Shown here piece by piece: positions 10,399-18,506 of a stretch of 56,387 nucleotides of DNA (the first letter of the stretch is position 1; the number at the start of each line of letters is the position of its first letter). This DNA is from Bacteroidales bacterium (GTDB lineage Bacteria > Bacteroidota > Bacteroidia > Bacteroidales > JAEINX01): assembly GCA_016342645.1 (NCBI GenBank), contig JAEINX010000009.1:1-56387 (forward strand), read 5' to 3'. The position numbers were made by a program, and so were the translations under genes. The notes under the pieces are model-generated. The model was not told the DNA's origin. It saw nothing but the letters and a program-made list of their open reading frames with translations, and ran no database searches.

Positions 10399-11106
10399 TT
10401 ATTCTTTATTTTCTTTTTTCAAATCCGACTTTTCCTTACCTATTTTTATAATCTTTTCAAGCGTAGTTTGCCTTTCATTTTTTGTAATGTACCAATCTTT
10501 AATTAAGATTTCTATTAGATTAATCAGAGCTTTTGCTTCGGAGGTTTCAACATCAATTATTAAATTGATATTTTTCTCCATATGTGCACCAATATTACCA
10601 ATCTTTCTAGTTGCATCAATAGATTGCCATGTTAAAGGATCAACTTTATCCTTTATTCCTTCTATTTCCTTATATAGTGTTGCTTCTTTAATGCTCCAAA
10701 AATTTCTAATCATTCCTTGTAAACATCTTCTAGATAAGGTGGCGGAAGCTTTAGGACTTTCATTAACTATTGAACATGCTTCTTCATAGTCTTTAATAAT
10801 TGCTTCAGGCACATAATCTGGAAACACTTTCGCAAATGAGTTTGGCACAAGACTCCATTGCTTTATTTCTTTTAAATCGTAATGTTGCCAACTCCCCTTA
10901 ATAACATCATATTTAGTGTCATATAGCTTAGAGAATAATGTATATTTATTGCATTCATTGTTTGGACAAACAATAAAAAATGAGTATAAAAGCTTAGGTC
11001 CTTCCTTATTTTCAATTGTAAGACCAAATTTATTTTCACAGAAATTTCTATCTGTTATTGTTGTATGATGGTTGCAATGGGGACATTGCCATTTAAATGG
11101 TTTCAT
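10399..11106 (-). CDS. DUF4145 domain protein with N-terminal zinc ribbon
   Basis: 235 residues. Two Cys pairs (CPHC at 9-12 and CPNNEC around 49-54) form a likely zinc ribbon. The second half carries the DUF4145 pattern: EEACSIVNESPKASATLSRR, then CLQGMIRNFW and later RKIGNIGAHMEK. DUF4145 occurs alone or attached to restriction and helicase proteins, and its function is unsettled. Its start overlaps the stop of the preceding gene by 4 nt, so the two are co-translated. The 266 bp between its stop and atpG hold a short GC-richer patch (10220-10290) that I cannot assign. Confidence 0.75.
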   Translation of the reverse strand: MKPFKWQCPHCNHHTTITDRNFCENKFGLTIENKEGPKLLYSFFIVCPNNECNKYTLFSKLYDTKYDVIKGSWQHYDLKEIKQWSLVPNSFAKVFPDYVPEAIIKDYEEACSIVNESPKASATLSRRCLQGMIRNFWSIKEATLYKEIEGIKDKVDPLTWQSIDATRKIGNIGAHMEKNINLIIDVETSEAKALINLIEILIKDWYITKNERQTTLEKIIKIGKEKSDLKKENKE

Positions 11107-11594
11107 ATTTTGTTTTTTTGTTCAAAATCATATAGATAGTTGCATTGCCCTTTTATTTTTTCCATACTATCTGGCTCAGCCATTATTTCGATAATTTGCA
11201 TTTCATCACTTAAATATTCCAAAAACTTCCATTTTTTTTTGGGGCTCCAATATTCAGCACCTATCCTTTTATTATACTCTTCACTATCCTTTTTGAGTTT
11301 ATCTGTTAAGCACATTGGACAACCAATGGGATTAACCATCTTTACTTTGTAGTAATTTAAACCATCAGGGCACTGGCCTTTCTTGAATACAAAACAATTA
11401 CCCAAACTATCAAATGTGAACAAAGTTTTTTTTCTTTCAGGTGTACCATCTGGTCTTATTGAGTCAAGATATTCGTCAATCCAATTTTGTCCTTTCTTAA
11501 TTGAATTATTATAATATTCGGTATGTTCAAATTCTTCTGAACTAATAAAGGTACCCTTTTTATATGGCTTACATGATACATGAAATAAATCCAT
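11103..11594 (-). CDS. Uncharacterised protein, DUF2441-like
   Basis: 163 residues, no signal peptide. It opens with MDLFHVSCKPYKKGTF and has a middle segment RKKTLFTFDSLGNC followed by YYKVKMVNPIG. A C-terminal WKFLEYLSDEMQIIEI completes a layout like DUF2441-type proteins, which may have an ADP-ribosyltransferase-like fold; that link is by eye only. It is the first gene of a two-gene unit with the DUF4145 protein (4-nt overlap). A TATTTTTG -7 box lies 49 nt upstream. A toxin/antitoxin or defence role is possible but unproven. Confidence 0.6.
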   Translation of the reverse strand: MDLFHVSCKPYKKGTFISSEEFEHTEYYNNSIKKGQNWIDEYLDSIRPDGTPERKKTLFTFDSLGNCFVFKKGQCPDGLNYYKVKMVNPIGCPMCLTDKLKKDSEEYNKRIGAEYWSPKKKWKFLEYLSDEMQIIEIMAEPDSMEKIKGQCNYLYDFEQKNKI

Positions 11595-11642
11595 AGTTCT
11601 TTTTAACTAAGCTCAACTTATTTATATAGTTACAATTTTCCA

Positions 11643-11650
11643 CAAAAATA
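11643..11650 (-). promoter_or_regulatory. -7 box (TATTTTTG) of the DUF2441-like/DUF4145 pair
   Basis: The reverse strand matches TAnnTTTG, followed by TGG as in the other copies of the recurring promoter block. It lies 49 nt before ATG 11594. Confidence 0.4.
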
Positions 11651-11719
11651 ATTATTATTTCCATATTTATATGTAATTAGTTAGCTTTTTTGTGTAAACC
11701 TATTTTAGGACGAGACATG

Positions 11720-11769
11720 TTTAAATTATTGGGTGGTTGTTTTGGTGGGTGGGGGTTGGAAGGAAAAGG
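11720..11769 (-). repeat. C-rich boundary repeat, copy A
   Basis: On the minus strand this is a C-rich block (CCAACCCCCACCCACC) followed by AAAACAACCACCCAATAA. 42 nt (11720-11761) are identical to copy B at 12404-12445. It lies between the NTF2-like gene and the promoter of the next minus-strand gene. Confidence 0.75.
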
Positions 11770-11801
11770 CTAATATTGTGTTATAAGCTAAATTTTTTAT
11801 A

Positions 11802-12269
11802 TCAATTATTTGGTGGTAGCCATCCCCACATCACATTAAAGATTTTCCATTCACCATTGAATTTTGCTAACTGGCAATAATCAAAAAAACCATACTTTGT
11901 GTTTGATGCCTTCGCTGTTGCATAATCTCCACAAATATCATAAATAATAACATGAAGCTTAAAATCTTTATCAGGTTCTAAATCCTTTACCCTTACTCCA
12001 TCTTCTTTATTTCTTTTGGTAGCAAATTTAAGATGAGAAGGACTCATACTGGTTGTAAAACATACACCTTCTTTATCCTTTGCAATTGATCGTTTTACTA
12101 ATTCTTGAGATATTCCATTTGCTACTCTTTCCATATCACCTTCAGCCCAACCTTCAACATAATCTCTGCAAGCTTTCTCAATTGCTAAACTATCTTCCTT
12201 TGTTTGTGCATTTAAAATTAATCCTGAGAGCAGAAATGAGAATAGCATTAAAATCTTAATTCCTTTCAT
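11802..12269 (-). CDS. Exported NTF2-like / lumazine-binding-like protein
   Basis: 155 residues. A clear signal peptide (about 1-21, KILMLFSFLLSGLILNAQ) precedes a SnoaL/NTF2-like cone fold. The fold opens with IEKACRDYVEGWAEGDMERV and ends with AKASNTKYGFFDYCQLAKFN then GEWKIFNVMW, as in Bacteroidetes proteins annotated nuclear transport factor 2 family or putative lumazine-binding. No catalytic residues are assignable. The gene stands alone, with the recurring promoter block (-7 box at 12379-12386) 110 nt upstream and boundary repeats on both sides. Near-inverted GTTATAAGC (11780s) and GCTTATAACG (12300s) flank it. Confidence 0.6.
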   Translation of the reverse strand: MKGIKILMLFSFLLSGLILNAQTKEDSLAIEKACRDYVEGWAEGDMERVANGISQELVKRSIAKDKEGVCFTTSMSPSHLKFATKRNKEDGVRVKDLEPDKDFKLHVIIYDICGDYATAKASNTKYGFFDYCQLAKFNGEWKIFNVMWGWLPPNN

Positions 12270-12309
12270 ATTGAGTTATTTTTAATTATTTCTTGTTTTG
12301 CTTATAACG

Positions 12310-12445
12310 ATTGTGTATATTTAATATTATATTTATTTTTCTTTTATATTCTGCAAAAGGTTTTCTTTATTTTTTTCACAAATATAGAAATTATTTTTAA
12401 ATATTTAAATTATTGGGTGGTTGTTTTGGTGGGTGGGGGTTGGAA
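12310..12445 (-). repeat. Recurring promoter-leader block, copy B
   Basis: Reading the minus strand: C-rich boundary (12404-12445), an AT stretch, the -7 box TATATTTG (12379-12386) followed by TGTG, then a leader containing CCTTTTGCAGAATATAAAAG and ATATTAAATATACACA. The leader is almost identical to copy C at 14031-14110. It should drive the NTF2-like gene. Confidence 0.65.
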
Positions 12446-12463
12446 TGGAAAGGTTAACGGTTC

Positions 12464-12574
12464 GCCAATATAAGTGGGCTGGGATTTCGACACCATTCAC
12501 TTCTCAAGCCGTTAAAAATTTTATTAAATGTACAAACTTTAAATAAAACGCTGATCCCCAGCTTTTATATTGGC
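12464..12574. repeat. 111-bp imperfect inverted repeat
   Basis: The outer arms GCCAATATAA (12464-12473) and TTATATTGGC (12565-12574) are exact complements. Inner arms GGCTGGGAT and ATCCCCAGC also pair with small offsets. Size and asymmetric inner arms recall an integron attC site, but no integrase is present and core sites are not canonical. The remaining DNA up to 12792 holds no gene. Confidence 0.5.
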
Positions 12575-12792
12575 TGTTTTTTTATTAACTATTATTATCA
12601 ATTTTTTAATTTAGGTATATCTTAGAAAAACGGCGTATCTTTACAGCAGGTTTATACCATTTTTGATTGCAATCAGGCATTTTGCTGCTTTAATAATATA
12701 GCCTTTTACTCCAGCAAATAATTTCTCATTGAATTACGGATAGTCGGGCCGACATTAATTTGTTTAATAACAAAATTGACAATTGAGATTTT

Positions 12793-13941
12793 ATGAAAAA
12801 ACCAACCTTAGGAGTTATTGGAACTTCAAAAAAAGAAGATGAAAAACGTGTGCCAATTCATCCAGATCACCTATCACGTTTACCAGAGGATATCAGGAAA
12901 CAATTAATTTTTGAAAAGGGATATGGTGCACCTTTTGGTTTGGATGATGATTTTTTTGTTTCTCAAACCGGAGGAGTTGCTTCTCGTCATGAATTATTGG
13001 CTGAAATTGGCTCGGTTATTATTGCGAAACCGGTATTGGCAGATTTACAGGAAATACATGAAGGAGGGTTTATTTGGGGTTATCCGCATTGTGCACAGCA
13101 AGGCAACATTACGCAAACTGCAATTGATCGAAAATTAACACTAATTGCATTTGAGGATATGTTTGTTTGGTCTCCAGATGGTCATGTAGGTAGACATACG
13201 TTTTATAAGAATAATGAAATGGCAGGTTATTGTGCAGTTATTCATGCATTACAATTAAGGGGTATTGATGGTCATTACGGTAATCAACGTAAAGTAATTA
13301 TTTTTGGATTTGGGGCAGTTAGTCGTGGAGCTATTTATGCACTCAAATCTCATGGTTTCAGAGATATTACAATTTGTATCCAAAGGCCTGATCATGAAGT
13401 ACGTGAAGAAGTTTTAGATGTTCATTATGTTCGTATTCGTGAAGGTAATAAGGGAGAGGCCAGAATGGTAACTATTGAACATGATGGCACAGTTCGACCT
13501 TTATCCGATTTAATTATTGAATCTGAAATCATTATTAATGGCTTTTATCAGGATACCGACAATCCTATCAATTTTATAACAGAAGATGAAAAAGATACTT
13601 TAAAACCAGGATGTTTAATTATTGATGTTAGTTGCGACGAAGATATGGGATTCTATTTTGCTAAGCCTACAACTTTTAAAAAACCAATTCTACATATCGA
13701 TAATATCGACTATTATGCAGTCGATCATACGCCAAGTTATCTCTGGGAAAGTGCTTCAAGGTCAATATCTGCAGCACTAATTGTTTATTTACCAACAATT
13801 TTAGAAGGTCGTGAGGCCTGGATGAAAAATACGACCATTAAAAAGGCTATAAATGTGCTTGATGGTGTAATTAAAAAAGAGTCGGTGTTAACTTTTCAGA
13901 ATCGTATGCTAAATTATCCACATGATTTTATAAAAAGTTAA
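12793..13941 (+). CDS. AlaDH/PNT-family dehydrogenase, N5-(carboxyethyl)ornithine synthase-like
   Basis: 382 residues. The N-terminal half resembles the alanine dehydrogenase/transhydrogenase N-domain (EKRVPIHPDHLSRLP; EKGYGAPFG). The NAD(P)-binding Rossmann loop is GFGAVSRG at 172-179. The segment FYKNNEMAGYCAVIHAL and the C-terminal YYAVDHTPSYLWESASR resemble N5-(carboxyethyl)ornithine synthase, which reductively condenses pyruvate with ornithine or lysine. Assignment within the family is inference; a saccharopine- or alanine-dehydrogenase relative is the alternative. It is the only plus-strand gene among minus-strand accessory genes, and no ornithine-pathway neighbours are seen. Confidence 0.6.
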   Translation: MKKPTLGVIGTSKKEDEKRVPIHPDHLSRLPEDIRKQLIFEKGYGAPFGLDDDFFVSQTGGVASRHELLAEIGSVIIAKPVLADLQEIHEGGFIWGYPHCAQQGNITQTAIDRKLTLIAFEDMFVWSPDGHVGRHTFYKNNEMAGYCAVIHALQLRGIDGHYGNQRKVIIFGFGAVSRGAIYALKSHGFRDITICIQRPDHEVREEVLDVHYVRIREGNKGEARMVTIEHDGTVRPLSDLIIESEIIINGFYQDTDNPINFITEDEKDTLKPGCLIIDVSCDEDMGFYFAKPTTFKKPILHIDNIDYYAVDHTPSYLWESASRSISAALIVYLPTILEGREAWMKNTTIKKAINVLDGVIKKESVLTFQNRMLNYPHDFIKS

Positions 13942-14030
13942 CAGTCAGAACGTATTAATTTATGAGAACATTACATGTTTAAATAACTAACTGTTTTGCG
14001 AGATGCAATAAATAAACTTGCCTAAAACAT

Positions 14031-14160
14031 CTGTGTATATTTAATATTACATTTATTTTTCTTTTATATTCTGCAAAAGGTGTTCTTTATTTTTCACAAA
14101 TATAAAATTTTTTATTAAATATCTAAATCATTAAGTGGTTATTTTGCTGGTTTGGAGGTA
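14031..14160 (-). repeat. Recurring promoter-leader block, copy C (no gene follows)
   Basis: Near-copy of block B, including the leader (TGTGTATATTTAATATTA on the plus strand), the -7 box TATATTTG at 14097-14104 and a diverged C-rich boundary. Reading the minus strand, it faces the 3' end of the plus-strand AlaDH/PNT-like gene and has no open frame of its own. The gene it once served may have been lost or replaced. Otherwise 13942-14268 contains nothing I recognise. Confidence 0.6.
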
Positions 14161-14268
14161 AAAGGTGGAGGTAGTATGGGGAAGGCATAGTTGGGATTTA
14201 GTTTAATATGGACTAAGGCTGGGGCTTGCAGACTGCTCGGAGTTCTATTTATTAGGTGCTGGTTTATT

Positions 14269-14715
14269 TTATTTAATTAACTTAAAGCCAGACAATACAA
14301 TGCTTTCAATTTTATATGGCCACATTTCAACAGAGTAAATTTTAGGGAATATTGGGATTATACTTGTTTTGAAATATTTTATCTTGTTATAGGGTCTAAT
14401 TTTAGCTTTATAATGTAAAGTTTTATCAAACGGGTTCACAACTTTTAAAAATGTGTTATTGTCCAATTCTAATAAGTCCTCATTGAAAGTTAAAATAATT
14501 GTTGTTGTTGAATCTTTAATTCTCCCTACAAGAGTGAACTCTTTTATTTTATTATTTTTCACTTTGGTTTGTATATAAACTTTGTCTCCTAGAAATAATT
14601 TTATTGATTTTCCATAGACGACCTCATTTTCACTTTCTTCTACCTTGTATACATTTTGGCTTTGAAGTATGGAAAGCGAAAATGCTAAAATTAAAAGTAC
14701 TCCGATCTTTTTCAT
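14269..14715 (-). CDS. Exported protein of unknown function
   Basis: 148 residues with a signal peptide (about 1-19, IGVLLILAFSLSILQSQ). The rest looks beta-rich: GKSIKLFLGDKVYIQTKVK, IKEFTLVGRIKDS and TFLKVVNPFDKTLHYKAKI. It has no Cys and no recognisable domain. It stands alone. The recurring promoter block (-7 box TAAATTTG at 14884-14891) lies 169 nt upstream, followed by a leader with GCGTTATATGCC and TAGTTAGGTGC. That leader resembles the one before the TonB_C gene at 41590. Confidence 0.6.
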   Translation of the reverse strand: MKKIGVLLILAFSLSILQSQNVYKVEESENEVVYGKSIKLFLGDKVYIQTKVKNNKIKEFTLVGRIKDSTTTIILTFNEDLLELDNNTFLKVVNPFDKTLHYKAKIRPYNKIKYFKTSIIPIFPKIYSVEMWPYKIESIVLSGFKLIK

Positions 14716-14751
14716 TTATATAAATTTAATTTGTGTTGTCTTAATCTAACT

Positions 14752-14891
14752 TGCACCTAACTATGAAATAACCACACCTTATTTCGTATATCCGTCCGTT
14801 GGCATATAACGCATTGAGTGTTTCTTTCTTCTTTGTCCGTTTAATTATTTAACTTCCAGTTTAAAATTATTCTTTATTTCCTACAAATTTA
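14752..14891 (-). repeat. Recurring promoter-leader block, copy D
   Basis: The minus strand contains AAATAATTTTTAAATTTGTA with -7 box TAAATTTG (14884-14891). Then come AATGCGTTATATGCCAACGG, GATATA and ATTTCATAGTTAGGTGC. The second half aligns with copy E near 41600-41680. Confidence 0.55.
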
Positions 14892-14960
14892 AAAATTATT
14901 TCTAAATTTTTAAATATCTATTGTATTTGGCAAATTACAAAGAAATTGGAAAATATTCTT

Positions 14961-15518
14961 TTATTTTTCAACAGAAGTTAATAACTGTTCGTACCATTCC
15001 CTCCCAAACTTTCTTATCAAAGCTTCTTTCAAAAATTGATAAAGCGGAATACCTTTGTTTTTTCCGTTTTTAAGAGCTGATTTGCAAATATCCCAATCAT
15101 GAAAATTTAGGGCCGTACAGGTTTTATGTTTGGTGATTCTGATAGGGTAAAGATGGCATGAAATAGGTTTCAGAAAATCTGTTTTACCTTCAAGGCAGGC
15201 TTTTTCGATAGCACAAAAAGCAATATTATTTTCAAAATAAGTAAAAGCACACTCTTTATTATCAATCAACGGGGTTACAAATTCTCCATCGGCATCATAA
15301 TCGAAAACTCCATATTTTTCAATTAATTCTTTCCCCTTTTCGGTTAAATATGGTTTTATTTCATCAATATTAACTTCAAGGATTGAAATTTCTTCTTCTT
15401 CAAGTGGAGCACCGGCATCACCCGAAACACAACACTCTCCAAAACAATGTTTCAAATTACAAGCAAATTTAACTTCAAGTATATCATTAGAAATCAAAGT
15501 ATCATTGATTTTTATCAT
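14961..15518 (-). CDS. DUF3109 family Cys-rich protein
   Basis: 185 residues, soluble, with the DUF3109 set of cysteines: FACNLKHCFGECC near residues 19-30, NKECAF near 107, FCAIEKACLEG near 121-131, CHLYPIRI near 141 and the final WDICKSAL. Spacing resembles YkgJ-type metal or Fe-S binding proteins; the biochemical role is unknown. The family is common in Bacteroidetes core genomes. A TAATTTTG box (15523-15530, minus) sits immediately before the ATG, implying a very short leader. Confidence 0.85.
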   Translation of the reverse strand: MIKINDTLISNDILEVKFACNLKHCFGECCVSGDAGAPLEEEEISILEVNIDEIKPYLTEKGKELIEKYGVFDYDADGEFVTPLIDNKECAFTYFENNIAFCAIEKACLEGKTDFLKPISCHLYPIRITKHKTCTALNFHDWDICKSALKNGKNKGIPLYQFLKEALIRKFGREWYEQLLTSVEK

Positions 15519-15695
15519 GAAGCAAAATTACAAATTTCATTTTGCGTATAAGTTCAATTAAAAATAAATTTATTGAATTAGGGAATATTTACAAATATTC
15601 CGTGCGTAATGTTTTTGGGTAGCTTTTTAATAACAAGGTATGAAGAGGTAAGTATTAGCATAATGATAAAAAGGCAGGAGATATAACATTGTTTG

Positions 15696-16229
15696 TTATG
15701 TTTTTTCCATAATTATATCTTCAAAACACTCAATAATACTTTTTATTCCAATGAAAACAACTGCCTTTATTTTAGTTTTCATTTTCACTAATGCTGTCTG
15801 ATTATTAAACTTGATTAAAATTGCTGATAAAAGAGCTTTTGAATTAATGTTTCTTAAATCACTTGTATAAGCTATGCCAATATCTTCCTTGCTTTCAATT
15901 TCTAAATATTTAAAATATTGGACATTTTTGGATAACTTCTTTTCAAATTGCTTTTCTGTTAATTTTATTCTTATGATATTTTTTTTATGCTTAAAAAATT
16001 CCCATATTAGAAAATAAATTTTTAATATTTCTTCGGCTTCCGGAATTTCTAAATCAACAGAGTTACCTAAAAGGATTGAAAGTAAAAATGGTTGACTCCT
16101 AACTAATTCATCTGATTCTATATCAATATATTTTTTATCAATTTTATCAATTTTTTTTATAAAAATAGCAATATCTTCAGATTCTTCAAAATCTCTTTTC
16201 GAGAATTTAATTTTATTCGTTTCTTTCAT
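15696..16229 (-). CDS. Hypothetical protein
   Basis: 177 residues, not recognised. It has no signal peptide, and its N-terminal third is charged and Lys/Asp/Glu/Ile-rich. The middle has PEAEEILKIYFLIWEFFKHK, a probable amphipathic helix. The C-terminal third is weakly hydrophobic (SKALLSAILIKF; KIKAVVFIGIKSIIE). It lies 110 nt downstream of the GPP34 gene on the same strand, so the two may form one unit. No transfer signature other than unusually high AT content. Confidence 0.5.
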   Translation of the reverse strand: MKETNKIKFSKRDFEESEDIAIFIKKIDKIDKKYIDIESDELVRSQPFLLSILLGNSVDLEIPEAEEILKIYFLIWEFFKHKKNIIRIKLTEKQFEKKLSKNVQYFKYLEIESKEDIGIAYTSDLRNINSKALLSAILIKFNNQTALVKMKTKIKAVVFIGIKSIIECFEDIIMEKT

Positions 16230-16339
16230 TAAATAAATATCTTATATGTTTATTTTTTCTCAAGTAGTTCTATGATAAGAAAAAACATCTTTTACCAATT
16301 TTTTGTATTTCCTGAATTATTTTTTTCAAACTAACATTA

Positions 16340-17011
16340 CTAAGAACCAGAAGAGGCAACAACTGCCGTAACTACAACTGCACCGGCCACGGCAGCCTGC
16401 ATTTCTTTTATAACTTGGTCAACGTCTTGAGAAATAGAATTGTTTTTTAAAATCTCTTTCAATTTTATTCTAATATTTCTCAACTCACCTTGTTCTTTAA
16501 CTAATACTTTTTGAATTTTGCAAGCTTGAATTAAAGCTAATATTGGTGAAGATTGATTATTTATATTGTTTTCTTTAAACAAAGCCTCTCTCAAATCATT
16601 AATTATTTTTTCTCTGACTTTTTTATTAATTAAAGAAACTGATTTATAATGAATGAATAAAAAATGCTTTTCTGTTATCCTAACTAACCCTTTATTCTCC
16701 AAATCCCGCAATAAATACAACCTGTATTTTCTCGCTTTATTAGAAAAGCTTCTAACCCATGTTTTTACCCTTTTTTCTTTCTTTGAATTATAAATCCGCG
16801 ATACAATTTCATCAAAAGGAAACTTTAGTTTACTTGGTAATTTTTTAATAATTAGTTTTTTGTCTTTTATCTCAGCAATTTTTTTTTCTGATAATTCTAT
16901 AAAAATTGCACCAATTATTCCGGGATTAACTTTTTCAACCGGTATTAAAAAACCTGATTTTTCCGGTTTTATGGAAAGCAACAAAAAAGTTTCAGCTAAA
17001 TTAAGTTCCAT
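16340..17011 (-). CDS. GPP34 (Golgi phosphoprotein 3-like) family protein
   Basis: 223 residues. The opening MELNLAETFLLLSIKPEKSG and the helix GIIGAIFIELSEKKIAEI match the GPP34 fold, whose eukaryotic member GOLPH3 binds phosphoinositides. SLINKKVREKIINDLREALF and PILALIQACKIQKVL follow as later helices. Bacterial members have no established role. An Ala/Val-rich tail (QAAVAGAVVVTAVVASSGS) ends the protein and could touch the membrane. It heads a possible two-gene unit with the downstream unknown protein. Confidence 0.7.
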   Translation of the reverse strand: MELNLAETFLLLSIKPEKSGFLIPVEKVNPGIIGAIFIELSEKKIAEIKDKKLIIKKLPSKLKFPFDEIVSRIYNSKKEKRVKTWVRSFSNKARKYRLYLLRDLENKGLVRITEKHFLFIHYKSVSLINKKVREKIINDLREALFKENNINNQSSPILALIQACKIQKVLVKEQGELRNIRIKLKEILKNNSISQDVDQVIKEMQAAVAGAVVVTAVVASSGS

Positions 17012-17196
17012 TTTTTTTCATTAAATGATTATAAAAAGACACTTGACTATTGAATTTATTTCAATAATTTATGGCGTAAATATACAAAAAGTAAAAATTT
17101 GATTAAATACGATTTGTTTATAATTTTTTATGATTAAATTAGTTTTTGATTTATCGTGATTAGACTAATAATCGAATATGTTGTTATTTATTTAAA

Positions 17197-17787
17197 ATGA
17201 ATTTTTTAGCACATTTATATTTATCAGGAAATGACGATGAAATTGCTCTCGGTAATTTTATTGCTGATGCCGTAAAAGGAAAAGCGATTCTTAATTATGA
17301 TGAAAATATCAAAAGAGGGATTTTGCTCCATCGCGAAATTGATGCTTTCACCGATAATCATAATGTTTTTAAGAAAAGTAAAATACATCTTAACAATAAA
17401 TATGGAAGATATTCTGGGATTATTGTTGATATTTTTTACGATCATTTTTTAGCAGCAAATTGGAAAGATCATTCAAAAACTGAGCTAAAAGATTTCACTT
17501 CCAATGCTTATAAAATTGCTATAAAACATTTCAATATTCTTCCAAAAAAAACAAAAAGAATACTTCCGTTTATGATTGCTCAGAATTGGTTAGCGGGATA
17601 TGCCAATTTGAATGAATTGAAAAGAGTTTTTTACGGTATGGACAGGCGTACGGATTTTAAATCGGGAATGCAAAATGCAGTTGATGATTTAATCAAAAAC
17701 TACCCTGATTTTGATAAAGAATTCAAAACATTTTTCCCTGATGTAATCGGTTTTGTTGAAAAAAATTATGATACTCGAATTTTGTAA
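17197..17787 (+). CDS. acpH: Acyl carrier protein phosphodiesterase
   Basis: 196 residues. MNFLAHLYLSGNDDEIALGN and FIADAVKGK form the conserved HD-like N-terminus. RGILLHREIDAFTDNH and VDIFYDHFLAANW supply the metal-binding His/Asp residues of the AcpH family, which hydrolyses the phosphopantetheine arm from holo-ACP. Start and length agree with the family (~195). It is monocistronic, between convergently and divergently placed neighbours. Confidence 0.88.
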   Translation: MNFLAHLYLSGNDDEIALGNFIADAVKGKAILNYDENIKRGILLHREIDAFTDNHNVFKKSKIHLNNKYGRYSGIIVDIFYDHFLAANWKDHSKTELKDFTSNAYKIAIKHFNILPKKTKRILPFMIAQNWLAGYANLNELKRVFYGMDRRTDFKSGMQNAVDDLIKNYPDFDKEFKTFFPDVIGFVEKNYDTRIL

Positions 17788-17846
17788 GGCCTTAATTAAA
17801 TTAAGAAATACGACAATTTTTCAGTTTATCATCAACTTACAACTTA

Positions 17847-18257
17847 TCATGAAATTACAGTCAACAGCAGCTTTCTTCTTCCTCCCTGATATCTAAATTC
17901 ACATAAATATATTCCCTGCCATGTTCCAAGTCCTAATCTGCCGTTAACGATCGGAATAGTAAGCGAATGTCCGGTAAGAGAGGATTTCAAATGTGCAGGC
18001 ATATCATCTTTGCCTTCGAAAACATGAACGTAATCGCGTGAGTTTTCGGGAACTAATTTATTAAAAATTGTTTCAAAATCAATTCTGACCGAAGGATCTG
18101 CATTTTCATTTATGCTCAACCCTGCCGAAGTGTGTTTAATAAAAACTTGTAACAAACCGGCATTTGGCAGATCAGATAAACTATTTTCGATTATATTACT
18201 TATTAAATGAAACCCTCTTCCGAATGGGGGTAGAATAATTTCTTTTTGCTCAACCAT
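17847..18257 (-). CDS. YjbQ/UPF0047 family protein
   Basis: 136 residues from the second ATG (18257), which matches the family N-terminus (QKEIILPPFGRGFHLI); an ATG at 18269 adds four residues. The family motifs are complete: LLQVFIKHTSAGLSINENAD, the DYVHVFEGKDDMPAHLKSSL segment, and GRLGLGTWQGIYLCE. Members show weak thiamine-phosphate synthase activity, but the physiological role is unclear. A TATTTTTG box lies at 18307-18314 on the minus strand. The 300 bp upstream contain only AT-rich DNA with short quasi-repeats. Confidence 0.9.
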   Translation of the reverse strand: MVEQKEIILPPFGRGFHLISNIIENSLSDLPNAGLLQVFIKHTSAGLSINENADPSVRIDFETIFNKLVPENSRDYVHVFEGKDDMPAHLKSSLTGHSLTIPIVNGRLGLGTWQGIYLCEFRYQGGRRKLLLTVIS

Positions 18258-18506
18258 GGTTACAAACATTTGAAAATTAATAGAAATATTTTCTTATTTC
18301 CTTTTTCAAAAATAATAAAAATATCTTAACTAAAAAAATATTATTTACCGGGGGAAGATGAGGTATAGGCGTATAGAGTAAATAAGTGTATAAAAACATT
18401 TCCCATATATATTCCGCTTCCCTATTTCCATTATTTCCCTTAGAGCTTTATACCCCTTATTACCAATATTTTCGTGAATTTAATGACGAATATTTACGAA
18501 TATTTA

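Noticed and set aside
14752..14820. Canonical integron attC site
   Set aside because: GTTAGGT/ACCTAAC-like words occur, but I could not place paired core sites at proper spacing and no integrase gene is in the window; kept only as a hypothesis.
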